A stretch of DNA of 64,000 bases, from positions 62,001 to 126,000 of the forward strand of contig CAZJPV010000001.1 in the NCBI GenBank assembly GCA_964547985.1. The letters are read 5' to 3'. Made by a program: the position numbers and the translations under genes. The stretch comes from JAPLJU01 sp964547985. Its GTDB lineage: Bacteria > Desulfobacterota > Syntrophia > Syntrophales > UBA2192. Below are positions 50,718 to 59,719 of the stretch, piece by piece (position 1 is the stretch's first letter; each line of letters opens with the position of its first letter). The notes under the pieces were generated by a model, which was given only the letters and a program-made list of their open reading frames with translations, did no database searches and had not been told where the DNA came from.

Positions 50718-52129
50718 TCATGAAACGTCTTCTTCCCGCCCTCCTGATGGCGGCCCTTCTGACCCCCTTTTGCGACGGGTTCTGCGCGCCGCCCCTGCCC
50801 GATCCGCAGCGGCTCAAATACCCCCCGCTTACCTTCATGCCCCCCGAACCGGAAAGAGTCGAGCTTGAGAACGGCATGGTCCTCTACGTCCTTGAGGATC
50901 GCGAATTGCCCGTCGTCCATGTCTCGGCCGTCATCAGGGCCGGATCAGCCTATGACCCGGAGGGTCGGGAGGGACTCGCCGAGCTCACGGCCCACGTCAT
51001 GAGAACGGGCGGTACCCGCAGCATGACGGGCGACGAGATCGATGACCTCCTGGAATTCACGGCCGCATCCATATCAGTCTCAGCCGGGTCCGACGCCGCC
51101 TCGGCAGATCTTTTCGTCTTGAAAAAAGATTACGACAGGGTTTTTCAGATATTTTCAGACATTCTGATCCACCCCGTTTTCGATGAAAGAAAGCTTGAAC
51201 TCGCCAAGGGCCTCAAAATAGAGGATCTGAGACGGATCGCGGACGTCCCGCAAAGGCTCGCCTTCCGGGAATTTCGGAAAGTGCTCTACAGCGGCAATCC
51301 CCGGGGAAGGCTCTCCACCATTGAGTCCGTCGGGCGTATCCAGAAAGACGACCTGGAGGGATTCCACAAGCGGTTTTTCCTTCCGCGAAACATCATGATG
51401 GCCGTCTCAGGTGATGTTGACGGGAAGGAAGTCATTGAAAAGTTTCGCCGCCACTTCGCAGGCTGGCACGATGCCGGGAGGGTTCACCCTGTTCTGCCCC
51501 CGGGGGAAAAGCACTCTTCCCCCATCTATTACCTCCATAAAGAGGGCCCCCAGTCGACGATCATCGTGGGGTTTCTGGCCCCCGAGAAAAAGAGTCCCGA
51601 TTCGTATCCCTTCACCCTTCTCGATTTCATCGTGGGAAGCGGCGGTTTCAGGTCCAGGATCTTTCAGGAGATCCGCAGCAACATGGGTCTCGCTTACAGT
51701 ACCGGCAGTTATTATGAGGGCAGAGAGGGATACGGTGTCTTCGGGTCCTATGCCATCACCAAATCGGAAACGACAGGCACGGTTCTTGCCCGGCTCTGGC
51801 AAATCCTGCAGGATGCCGGTCGCCGGAAGGTACTGGAAGGCGAACTGACGTGGGCCAAGAACGCCATCGTCAACAGTTTCATTTTTTCTTTCAGCTCCAC
51901 CGACCTGATTGCGACACAGCAGATGATGATCGAATTCCACGGCCTTCCCCCCGATTATCTCCGTACCTATCGAGGCCGGATCGAAGCGGTAAATCGTGAC
52001 GACGTCCTCCGGGTTGCGGGGCAGTACCTCCGTGATGGTCGGGCGACAACCCTCGTCGTCGGCAATGAACAAAACTTCGACCGTCCCCTTTCGACATTCG
52101 GGGACATCCATAAAATCGATTGGAAATAG
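50714..52129 (+). CDS. M16 family protein lacking the zinc motif (non-catalytic partner)
   Basis: 471 residues with a signal peptide (LLPALLMAALLTPFCDGFCA). The M16 fold is clear from VELENGMVLYVLEDRELPVVHVSAVIRAGSAYDP and the later RNIMMAVSGDVDG. At the catalytic place HxxEH is replaced by GLAELTAHVMRTGG, so zinc cannot be bound in the standard way. Such pairs of one active and one inactive subunit are known for mitochondrial processing peptidase and bacterial M16 pairs. It overlaps the active subunit gene by four bases. Confidence 0.88.
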   Translation: MIMKRLLPALLMAALLTPFCDGFCAPPLPDPQRLKYPPLTFMPPEPERVELENGMVLYVLEDRELPVVHVSAVIRAGSAYDPEGREGLAELTAHVMRTGGTRSMTGDEIDDLLEFTAASISVSAGSDAASADLFVLKKDYDRVFQIFSDILIHPVFDERKLELAKGLKIEDLRRIADVPQRLAFREFRKVLYSGNPRGRLSTIESVGRIQKDDLEGFHKRFFLPRNIMMAVSGDVDGKEVIEKFRRHFAGWHDAGRVHPVLPPGEKHSSPIYYLHKEGPQSTIIVGFLAPEKKSPDSYPFTLLDFIVGSGGFRSRIFQEIRSNMGLAYSTGSYYEGREGYGVFGSYAITKSETTGTVLARLWQILQDAGRRKVLEGELTWAKNAIVNSFIFSFSSTDLIATQQMMIEFHGLPPDYLRTYRGRIEAVNRDDVLRVAGQYLRDGRATTLVVGNEQNFDRPLSTFGDIHKIDWK

Positions 52130-52132
52130 GCG

Positions 52133-53374
52133 ATGATCGATCAGACACTCCATCAGAGGATCGCGGCACGGATTCAGGCCTGCCGTGACGACATGGTCCG
52201 GATGCAGATCGAGCTGACGTCCATCCCGGCCCTCGCCCCGGAAAACGGCGGGGACGGAGAGGAGAAAAAGGCAACCTTTCTCATGGAGCGGCTCCGCACC
52301 CTGGGATTCAACCACATCGATGAGCACTCGGCCCCGGATGACCGGGTCCCCTGCGGATTCAGGCCTAATATCGCCGTTCACCTCCGGGGAAAGCGAAGCG
52401 ACGGAAAGGTCTGGATCTTCACCCACCTCGACGTGGTCCCTCCCGGTGACAGGACGGCATGGGAGACCGATCCGTACCGGGCCTTCGAGCGAAACGGTCG
52501 AATATACGGGCGGGGGACGGAGGACAATCAGCAAGACATGGTGGCTTCGATCTTCGCTGCCAAAGCCTTTCTCGACGAGGGCATTCAACCCGAACGTTCG
52601 ATCGGGCTCATCTTTGTGGCCGATGAAGAAATGGGAAGCAAATGGGGGATCGAGCACCTGATTCGCCATGGTAAAATTCCCATCCAGAAAACCGATATCC
52701 TGGTCATACCCGACTTCGGCAACGATGAGGGTTCCATGATCGAGGTGGCGGAAAAGAGCATGCTCTGGGTCCGATTCCAGACGAAGGGAAAGCAGTGCCA
52801 TGCCAGCAAGCCCTCTCTCGGGAAGAACGCATTCCTGGCGGCTTCCCACCTCGTCGTCCGTCTGCAGACACTTCACGCCCTCTTCGATGCCGTCGATCCG
52901 GTCTATGAACCTCCCGGGAGCACCTTCGAACCTACGAAAAAAGAAGCCAATGTCCCGAACGTCAATACCATCCCGGGCGACGATGTCTTCCACCTGGACT
53001 GCAGAATCCTTCCTCAGTATGCCCTGGACGATGTGCTGGAACGGATGCGGGGCCTGGCAGATGAAATTGAAAGGGCCTTTGGTGTCACAGTCGAAATCTC
53101 GCCGATTCAGAAAAATCAGGCCCCCCCGCCCACGCCTGACGACGCCCCCGTTGTCCGCGCCCTTCAGGCCGCTGTTAAAGACGTCTACGGCGTTTCGGCA
53201 TCTCCCGTCGGCATCGGCGGCGGGACAGTGGCAGCCTTCTTCCGGAAAGAGGGGTTTCCTGCTGCCGTGTGGTGCCGGATCGGCCAGAACGCCCATCAGC
53301 CCAATGAAAGCTGCCTCATTGAAAACATGCTGGGCAACGCCAAGGTCTATAGCCACCTCTTTCTCCAGGTGTGA
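52133..53374 (+). CDS. M20 family metallohydrolase (ArgE/DapE/carboxypeptidase type)
   Basis: Dinuclear zinc hydrolase of amides or dipeptides, 413 residues without signal peptide. Ligand motifs: FTHLDVVPPGD (first His and Asp), YGRGTEDNQQ (bridging Asp), FVADEEMGS (catalytic Glu and ligand Glu), and a C-terminal His in GQNAHQPNES. The dimerisation lid starts with VRFQTKGKQCHASKP. It begins three bases after the M16 partner gene. Together they could form a peptide-degrading chain, periplasmic cleavage followed by cytoplasmic hydrolysis; that is inference. The exact substrate (acetylornithine, succinyl-DAP or dipeptide) is not decidable. Confidence 0.88.
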   Translation: MIDQTLHQRIAARIQACRDDMVRMQIELTSIPALAPENGGDGEEKKATFLMERLRTLGFNHIDEHSAPDDRVPCGFRPNIAVHLRGKRSDGKVWIFTHLDVVPPGDRTAWETDPYRAFERNGRIYGRGTEDNQQDMVASIFAAKAFLDEGIQPERSIGLIFVADEEMGSKWGIEHLIRHGKIPIQKTDILVIPDFGNDEGSMIEVAEKSMLWVRFQTKGKQCHASKPSLGKNAFLAASHLVVRLQTLHALFDAVDPVYEPPGSTFEPTKKEANVPNVNTIPGDDVFHLDCRILPQYALDDVLERMRGLADEIERAFGVTVEISPIQKNQAPPPTPDDAPVVRALQAAVKDVYGVSASPVGIGGGTVAAFFRKEGFPAAVWCRIGQNAHQPNESCLIENMLGNAKVYSHLFLQV

Positions 53375-53456
53375 AAAGAACCGGAAACCTGTTGCATTCA
53401 AGACGCTAACGTGCTAGCATTCTTACGAAAATCACACAGGAGCACTGGATTCTTTA

Positions 53457-54452
53457 TTGAAGGCACAACTGGAAGATTTATCCCTCCGCAAATTAAGCTT
53501 CCCGAATAACAATGTCCTGCGCCTTCTTTTCGGCGAACGCGATCAGCACATCAAACTCATAGAAAAAATGCAGAAGGTGAAGATCTCCGTGCGGGGGAAT
53601 CACATCTCTCTTTCGGGGGAGAGTCTTGACGTCGATCTCACGGAGAAACTCCTCGTGCAGCTATACAGCCTCATCGAAAAAGGATACCCCGTCTTTTCGA
53701 CGGATATCGACTTCGCCCTCCGGATCCTGACGGAAAACCGCTCGACCCATCTCGAAGATATTTTTCTCGACCGGGTTTTCATCTCCTCGAAAAAGCGGAT
53801 CATCACGCCTAAGAGCATCGCCCAGAAACAGTACATCGATGCGATACGGAAGTACGACATGGTGTTCGGGATCGGCCCGGCCGGCACGGGAAAGACCTAC
53901 CTCGCCATGGCGATGGCGGTGGCTTATCTCATGGACAAAAAAGTAAACCGCATCGTTCTGACAAGGCCTGCGCTGGAAGCCGGGGAAAAGCTGGGCTTCC
54001 TGCCCGGTGACCTCGCGGACAAGATCAACCCCTATCTCCGGCCCCTCTATGATGCCCTCTACGATATGATGGATTTCGACAAGGCCATGGACCTGACCAC
54101 GAAGGGGATTATCGAAGTCGCCCCGCTGGCCTTCATGAGGGGTCGGACGCTTAACGATTCGATCGTGATCCTCGACGAGGCGCAGAACACCACGTCCGAG
54201 CAGATGAAGATGTTCCTCACGAGGCTCGGGTTTGGATCGAAAGCCATCATCACCGGAGACGTGACCCAGACCGACCTGCCCTCCGACAAGACGTCGGGTC
54301 TCATTGAAGTGGAGGGCATTCTGAGACAGACACCGGGCATCAGTTTTATCTATTTTACGGAGATAGACGTGGTCAGACACCCGCTCGTCCAGGATATCAT
54401 CCGGGCTTACAACCACACTGACCGGAAAAAAACAAAATCCACGGAGACCTGA
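53457..54452 (+). CDS. PhoH family ATPase (PhoL/YbeZ type)
   Basis: Predicted RNA-associated ATPase encoded next to ybeY. 331 residues: N-terminal KH-like part (about 20-80), Walker A GPAGTGKTYLA from residue 140, RIVLTRPALEAGEKLGFLPGD, Walker B IVILDEAQNTT, and IITGDVTQTDLP. The TTG at 53457 is the only start preceding the conserved part; AGGAG lies 14 bases upstream, so the start is uncertain. A weak promoter (TTGCAT 53392-53397, 17 bases, TAGCAT 53415-53420) precedes it. ybeY follows 46 bases later. Confidence 0.92.
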   Translation: MKAQLEDLSLRKLSFPNNNVLRLLFGERDQHIKLIEKMQKVKISVRGNHISLSGESLDVDLTEKLLVQLYSLIEKGYPVFSTDIDFALRILTENRSTHLEDIFLDRVFISSKKRIITPKSIAQKQYIDAIRKYDMVFGIGPAGTGKTYLAMAMAVAYLMDKKVNRIVLTRPALEAGEKLGFLPGDLADKINPYLRPLYDALYDMMDFDKAMDLTTKGIIEVAPLAFMRGRTLNDSIVILDEAQNTTSEQMKMFLTRLGFGSKAIITGDVTQTDLPSDKTSGLIEVEGILRQTPGISFIYFTEIDVVRHPLVQDIIRAYNHTDRKKTKSTET

Positions 54453-54498
54453 CCCGCCGGCATCTCCCTAATCGTCTCAAAGAATCCCGGGACCCCCC

Positions 54499-54948
54499 AT
54501 GGCCATTCTCCTCACAAACAGGCAGGCGATTGCGCGGCTTGACGTCCCCTTGCTGCGACGAACCATCCGGAAGATCCTGAAACACCTGGGCCGCGATAAA
54601 GACGAACTCAGCATTCTCCTTGTAGAAGACCGGGAAATCCGAAACATCAACAGGACCTACCTGAAACGGGACCGGCCGACCAACGTTATCGCCTTTCCCA
54701 TGCTGGAAGGTCCCTTCAGGAACCTCCATCCCCAGGTTCTGGGCGATGTCGTTCTATCGGTGGAGACCGCTGGCCGTGACGCGGAGAAAGAAGGTCTGGC
54801 CCTCGAGGATGAAATTCTCTTTCTCCTGATCCACGGAATTCTTCACCTCCTGGGTTACGATCACGAGGGGTCCGCCTATCGGGCCCGGCGAATGGGGCAA
54901 AAGCAGCGAGAACTTTTCTATGCGCTGAAAAACAACCTCATCGAATAA
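54499..54948 (+). CDS. ybeY: Endoribonuclease YbeY
   Basis: Zinc-dependent RNase for 16S rRNA 3' maturation and ribosome quality control. 149 residues. The metal site HxxxHxxxxxH is HGILHLLGYDH (H112, H116, H122), and DRPTNVIAFPM and LGDVVLSVETAGRDA are conserved. It follows phoH as in most bacteria. In many genomes a 7TM HD protein or CorC follows; here the corC gene is 6 kb away on the other strand. Confidence 0.95.
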   Translation: MAILLTNRQAIARLDVPLLRRTIRKILKHLGRDKDELSILLVEDREIRNINRTYLKRDRPTNVIAFPMLEGPFRNLHPQVLGDVVLSVETAGRDAEKEGLALEDEILFLLIHGILHLLGYDHEGSAYRARRMGQKQRELFYALKNNLIE

Positions 54949-55087
54949 AATGTGTGTCTCAGGATGTCAGAATGCCACCTGAAAACCAGTGCAAAACCGT
55001 GTATGAACTCCTTCCTGAAGTCTTAAATTTTCAGTTTTTCACTTTTGTGCTACATTGAGATGAGAATAAAGTGGGAAGAGAGACGTT

Positions 55088-55159
55088 ATGCAGATTCTGA
55101 AAGCTGGCGTACTCTACTTCCTCGACAAAAAACAAAAAAAGGCTTATCAATTACATTGA
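55088..55159 (+). pseudogene. Possible gene remnant: 23-codon frame with a membrane-protein-like start
   Basis: In the 248-base gap 54949-55196, a frame MQILKAGVLYF, then LDKKQKKAYQLH, is preceded by GGGAAGAGAG. The first eleven residues resemble the N-terminus of a conserved small membrane protein I recall (with VLYFALVFGAGF), after which the similarity stops at an A-rich stretch. It may be the leftover of a deleted gene or a chance match. The rest of the gap shows nothing clear. Confidence 0.25.
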
Positions 55160-55196
55160 CTAATTCAACAGGCACCAACACGATAACAGAGAAACC

Positions 55197-56228
55197 ATGA
55201 AAATTTATTTCACCAAAAATAACGGCCCCATCGACGAGATTATCGAGAAATTGATGGAGACTGCCGAGGGCATCCATAGGCCGGAATACGTCCGCGAAAT
55301 GATCCTCGCCTCGCTCAAAGCCGGACAGGAGGCCGAAGAGAGCGCGGACCTCAAGATCATGAATTCAACGCTGAAAGAGATGCGGTTTACTTCCAAGGTC
55401 TTCGGCCCCTACCGGAATGTCCGCAAGGTCACGATCTTCGGCTCGGCGCGTACCCTGCCGGGCGATCCGGTGTACGAGATGGCAACGCTCTTCGGGAAAA
55501 GGCTCGCTGAGATTGGTTATATGGTCATCACCGGCGGAGGAAGAGGCATCATGCAGGCCGTCAACGAGGGAGCCGGCCCCGAGCATTCCTTCGGTGTCAA
55601 CATCCGCCTGCCGTTCGAGGCGAAGCCGAATCCCGTGAGCGAGGGGAACCCGCGGTTCATCACATACAAGTATTTTTTCAACCGCAAAGTTGCCTTCCTG
55701 AAAGAAGCGGATGCCGTAGCGCTCTTCCCGGGCGGCTTCGGCACACTCGATGAGGCCATGGAGACGCTCACCCTCGTGCAAACGGGCAAACGCAATCCCA
55801 TGCCGCTTGTGCTCGTGGACGATCCGGATCGTCCCTACTGGCCCCAACTGATCAAGTTCCTCGAAGAAAAACTTCTGGCCCGTAACTATATTTGCCCATC
55901 GGACTTTGCGCTCTTTGAGCGGGTCTGTTCCGTGGATGCGGCGGTCAAGAAGATTCAGCATTTCTATCGCCGCTATCACAGCCTGCGGTATGTGCAGGGC
56001 CAACTCGTGATCCGGCTCACGTCTAGGCTCGGCCCCGATGCCATCCGGAAGTTGACGGATCGGTATTATGACATCCTTCTGCCCGGGGGAAGCATCGCGG
56101 CGTCCGGGGCGTTGGAAGCTGAAATAGATGATGCGGATGTGATTCATCTACCGCGGCTCGTCATAGACTTCAACCGCAAGGATTTCGGCAGGCTCAGGAG
56201 TTTGATTGATTCGATCAATGATTTTTAA
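55197..56228 (+). CDS. LOG/TIGR00730-like Rossmann protein
   Basis: Related to lysine-decarboxylase-like LOG proteins (nucleoside 5'-monophosphate phosphoribohydrolases). 343 residues, longer than LOG (about 190). The core occupies about residues 75-240: FGSARTLPGDPVYE, TGGGRGIMQAVNEGA, PGGFGTLDEAMETLTLVQTGK (the PGGxGTxxE catalytic motif). Extra N-terminal (1-70) and C-terminal (about 250-343) parts are helical and not recognised. The reaction could be release of base from AMP or a related nucleotide. It stands alone between two long spacers. Confidence 0.85.
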   Translation: MKIYFTKNNGPIDEIIEKLMETAEGIHRPEYVREMILASLKAGQEAEESADLKIMNSTLKEMRFTSKVFGPYRNVRKVTIFGSARTLPGDPVYEMATLFGKRLAEIGYMVITGGGRGIMQAVNEGAGPEHSFGVNIRLPFEAKPNPVSEGNPRFITYKYFFNRKVAFLKEADAVALFPGGFGTLDEAMETLTLVQTGKRNPMPLVLVDDPDRPYWPQLIKFLEEKLLARNYICPSDFALFERVCSVDAAVKKIQHFYRRYHSLRYVQGQLVIRLTSRLGPDAIRKLTDRYYDILLPGGSIAASGALEAEIDDADVIHLPRLVIDFNRKDFGRLRSLIDSINDF

Positions 56229-56430
56229 CCTGCTTTCATTCTCACAAGCGCGGGTGCAGTATCTTGACAGCCTGGCAAAAGTTGTCCATTCATCTTGAAC
56301 CTCTGTCCTTGCTTTCAATCAATAATCGATTTTCTCCCTGCTGACCAACGGCGTGGATAAGTAGGTGTCATGGTTAGTTAGGACAATACCCGACAAGACG
56401 TTGCCTGTCCATTCAAGATCCACTCATGGC

Positions 56431-56462
56431 AAAAAAAAGCGACACGGTAACGGTGTCGCTTT
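56431..56462 (-). terminator. Intrinsic terminator after mltD
   Basis: On the minus strand GCGACAC (56453-56459 reversed) pairs with GTGTCGC (56439-56445 reversed) around a seven-base loop, followed by eight T residues. It may also act weakly for the + strand. The rest of the spacer 56229-56430 shows nothing recognisable. Confidence 0.75.
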
Positions 56463-56481
56463 CGTTTAATCGGTCGATATC

Positions 56482-58281
56482 TTATGCTCCCGTCTCCTGC
56501 CGGGCGCTCCGGATCTTGATGACCTGCCCCGTTTTCAGCTGGTCACTTTTTAAATGGTTCAGTTTCCGGATCTGAGACGCCGTCGTGTCGTAACGCGAGG
56601 CAAGGGCATAGAGCGTATCGCCCTGCTTCACCTTATAAGAGATGACGCCTTGACCGCCTGAAGGGGCCGTCTTCTTGCCCGCGTTTTTCTTCGCCACCTT
56701 CGTCTTCTTCGATTTCGATGCCGTGGCTAGCGGTATCCGGATGACCTTGCCCGATTTCAGCTTCGCTTGACTGCTCAAACCGTTATAGGCCAGAATCGTT
56801 TTGGAGGGCACACCGTATTGGCTGGAAATCGTCTGAATCGTCTCACCCGGCCGGACCCGGTGCTTGACGTACTTCCGCCCCTTCGTCCTTTCATAGACAG
56901 GCGGCTTCGCCTCCTCGATCTGGTTCGCCACCATGGCGAACTGCTTGCCGAGTCCGGCGGGGACCTTCAGGCTGTATTCCTTGTCCGGGGTTTGCTGGTG
57001 ACGGAGTTCCGGGTTGAGGAGTATGAGTGTTTCTGTTGAAACGTTGAGGTTCAGGGCGATGTCCTGGAGTCGCATGCTCTTCTGTGTCCTGACGAGTTCG
57101 TAGTCGATGGGGCAGCCCATGTCCCCCTGGACGAGATCCATGCCGTATTTCTTGGGATCCTTGATGATGTGCAAGGTGGCGAGGAAGCGCGGCACGTACC
57201 GGGCCGTTTCATAGGGGAGCAGGTGATAGAGGTCCCAGAAACGGTCGAGATAGTTGACCTGCTGTTGGGAGATGACCTTCAGGACCCTCCCCTCGCCGCA
57301 GTTATAGGCGGCCAGAACGGTCAACCAGTCCCCGAAGATGCTGTGAAGATCCTTCAGGTAGGCGATGGCGGCCCGTGTCGATTTTTCCACGCTCATGCGC
57401 TCATCGACCCACAGATCCCGGTTGAGCCCGTATTTATAACCCGTGGAGGGAATGAACTGCCAGAGACCCAGGGCTCGCGCCCTCGAGAGCACATGAGCCT
57501 GGAAACCGCTTTCCACCAGGGGGAGCCAGGCCAGTTCCTCGGGTAACCCGGCATCCTTGAGGTAGCGCTTGACGGTCGGAAGGTAGAACCCGGAGCGCTG
57601 GTAGGACCGGATGAAGAAACTCCGCTCTACCGTCTGAAAGGATCGGATCTCCTTCTCGACGTCGTCGTTCATCACGATAGGAACCTCGCTCCGTTTTCCG
57701 TTCGTGAGCCCGCTCTTGGAGGTGTATATCTGCACGATGCGCATGGAGATCATCAGACGAAGGTCATCCTTCTGGCGGGCCAGATTGGATTCCCCGTTGA
57801 CGTCCAGAAGGAGTGCGTAAGCCTGGTCGAGGGTCTTGAGTGCCCTATCGATATCCCCCCTCTGCCTGTATTCTTCCGCCTGTTTGAGCAGGACGAGGGC
57901 ATCATCCATCTCATCGTCCGGTTCTTCGGTCGCAACTTCCGGTGCATAACCCTGGTTTTCCCGGGACACTTCCGACAAGGGTGGAGAGAAGCCGTTTAGA
58001 TTATCCGGTTCCATGAATATCTTTTTGGCTGTCTCTTCGGGTAGGCGGTCCGCACTGTCCCTGGCAGGTGTTTTGTCGACCGATGTTGAGGGGTTGTTGT
58101 TCAATTTTGAGAGCTGAACGGGTTTCTGGGATGACCCGTCTCTCACCGTGCGGCTTTTCTTCGTCGTTTGAAGGGCCTTCGGGTCAGACGTGCCGGATTC
58201 GGTCACAGACGGTGTGGAATGGGCGCAGGAGATCAGGAACAGAAGTAGGATCGGGGGTATCAACCACTTCGAAAAAGACAT
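56482..58281 (-). CDS. mltD: MltD-like lytic transglycosylase lipoprotein with LysM domains
   Basis: Cleaves peptidoglycan glycan strands with formation of 1,6-anhydro-muramic acid. 599 residues: lipoprotein signal with FLISC (Cys19), a low-complexity linker to about residue 120, then the SLT domain (about 240-360) with catalytic Glu in LPLVESGFQAHVLSRARALGLWQFIPSTG and AAYNCGEGRV. Two C-terminal LysM domains follow (RPGETIQTISSQYGV and KQGDTLYALASRYDT), linked by a Lys-rich segment. This is the MltD layout. A terminator follows at 56431-56462. Confidence 0.92.
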   Translation of the reverse strand: MSFSKWLIPPILLLFLISCAHSTPSVTESGTSDPKALQTTKKSRTVRDGSSQKPVQLSKLNNNPSTSVDKTPARDSADRLPEETAKKIFMEPDNLNGFSPPLSEVSRENQGYAPEVATEEPDDEMDDALVLLKQAEEYRQRGDIDRALKTLDQAYALLLDVNGESNLARQKDDLRLMISMRIVQIYTSKSGLTNGKRSEVPIVMNDDVEKEIRSFQTVERSFFIRSYQRSGFYLPTVKRYLKDAGLPEELAWLPLVESGFQAHVLSRARALGLWQFIPSTGYKYGLNRDLWVDERMSVEKSTRAAIAYLKDLHSIFGDWLTVLAAYNCGEGRVLKVISQQQVNYLDRFWDLYHLLPYETARYVPRFLATLHIIKDPKKYGMDLVQGDMGCPIDYELVRTQKSMRLQDIALNLNVSTETLILLNPELRHQQTPDKEYSLKVPAGLGKQFAMVANQIEEAKPPVYERTKGRKYVKHRVRPGETIQTISSQYGVPSKTILAYNGLSSQAKLKSGKVIRIPLATASKSKKTKVAKKNAGKKTAPSGGQGVISYKVKQGDTLYALASRYDTTASQIRKLNHLKSDQLKTGQVIKIRSARQETGA

Positions 58282-58608
58282 CAGGGAAACTCCTTTAGAC
58301 GACTTCCTTGGTTCGCATTCGAGACTTCTTGAAATTCCGTTTTTTTACCCGGGGCACAGGTATGAGCAAGAAAAAAAGAGCGCCCTTTCCTTTATAATGC
58401 TTCAGAGGTTTTGAACGTTCTCACCCTGGTTCCTAGGCGCATCTATCAAACCTATGCGTGAAATGTCAAAGGTTATTTACTCTTTACCGGGCAAAACAAA
58501 ATGTAAATGGGCGATTTTATTGCCCGGGCACTCATTTATGCAAAAATGGATCCTTCCAGGGTCCCCCCCCGGTCAAAAGTGCCTCATCCGCTGAAAGCCC
58601 ATGTTTTT
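58282..58608. other. 327-base spacer between mltD and prfB
   Basis: No gene is credible here. A minus-strand TTGACA (58469-58464) could be the -35 of an mltD promoter, but only weak -10 boxes follow. A run of eight C residues lies near 58563. No clear terminator for prfB was found, only a T-rich stretch just after its stop. Confidence 0.4.
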
Positions 58609-59719
58609 TTAGGATTGTGCCACCGCCGACTCGCTCAATAGGTAGGCCTCAATGAAATCATCGATTTCACCGTCGAGGACTTTCTGGACATTGCCGACTT
58701 CCAGATTGGTGCGGTGGTCCTTGATCATCTTGTAGGGATGAAGCACGTAGGAACGGATCTGGCTCCCCCATGCGATGTCCTTTTTTGACGAATGAAGCAC
58801 GTCCTTCTTCTCTTCCTGCTCCTTTCTCTTGAGTTCGAAGAGCCTGGAACGGAGCACCTTTAACGCCATGGCCTTGTTTTTGTGCTGGGAGCGCTCGTTC
58901 TGACATTGCACCACGATGTTTGTGGGGATATGTGTGATCCGGACTGCGGAATCCGTCTTGTTGACATGTTGCCCCCCCTTGCCCCCGGCCCTGTAAGTGT
59001 CAATTTTCAGGTCCTTTTCGTCAATATCCACGACAATTTCGTCGTCCACCTCCGGATAGACGAAAACGGAGGCGAAAGAGGTGTGCCGCCGGCTGCTGGC
59101 ATCGAATGGAGAAATCCGAACCAGCCTGTGGATGCCCGATTCGGCCTTGCTGTATCCAAAAGCGTATTCCCCCTCGATATGGATGGTGACGCTCTTGACC
59201 CCGGCCTCTTCACCGGATTGATAGTCAAGAATTCTGGTCTTGAAGCCCTTCATTTCCCCCCACCGCAGATACATTCTCAGGAGCATCTCTGCCCAGTCCT
59301 GCGCCTCGGTCCCCCCGGCGCCGGCGTGAATGGTCATGATGGCATTCTTGCCATCCTCCGCCTGGCCCAGAAGGGATCTAATCTCTTCGTCCCTGACGTT
59401 CTCCAGGAGCCCGTCCGCATCGCCGTCCAGTTCAGCCAGGGTTTTCTCGTCCGCCTCCTCCCAGGCAATCTCGTACAGCTCCTCGAGGTCCCGGGCGGCG
59501 CTCTCCAGCTTTTTGAAACGTTCGATGGTCGTCTCCACCCGGGTCTTTTCCTTCAGAAGGTCCCTTGCCCTGTCGGGTTGGTCCCAGAGATCCTGTCTCG
59601 AGGCGGACTTCTCCAGTTCCTCCAGTCTCTTCTGCCGGTTTTCTATTTCAAAGATAACCTCGCAGCGTTTCCAATTTTTTTCTGGTCTCTTTAATTTTAC
59701 CCTGTAGATCTTCAAACAT
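58609..59719 (-). CDS. prfB: Peptide chain release factor 2, with programmed +1 frameshift
   Basis: Recognises UGA and UAA stop codons and releases the peptide. The gene starts at ATG 59719 (GGAGG ten bases upstream, directly after the lnt stop). It reads 23 codons (MFEDLQGKIKETRKKL, ending RGYL) to an in-frame TGA at 59650-59648. A +1 shift at CTT TGA then continues as EIENRQKRLEELEKSA to the stop at 58609, giving 369 residues. Release-factor motifs: SPF (RISPFDASSRRH) for codon recognition and GGQ (GGKGGQHVNKTDS) for hydrolysis. The long frame that begins at 59715 includes codons from the wrong frame and should not be used as the N-terminus. Confidence 0.95.
59648..59662 (-). promoter_or_regulatory. 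prfB autoregulatory frameshift site
   Basis: Minus-strand CGA GGT TAT CTT TGA A: an internal Shine-Dalgarno-like GAGGT three bases before the slippery CTT, followed by the TGA stop. Its form equals the E. coli site (AGGGGG TAT CTT TGA C). Low RF2 slows termination and favours the shift, so RF2 regulates its own level. Confidence 0.93.

Noticed and set aside
51407..53401. 664-codon minus-strand frame opposite the M16 and M20 genes
   Set aside because: Spans two real genes in antisense and has shadow composition, no motifs and no ribosome binding site.
59648..59650. prfB regarded as broken by an in-frame TGA
   Set aside because: The surrounding sequence is the known programmed frameshift site, so the gene is functional.
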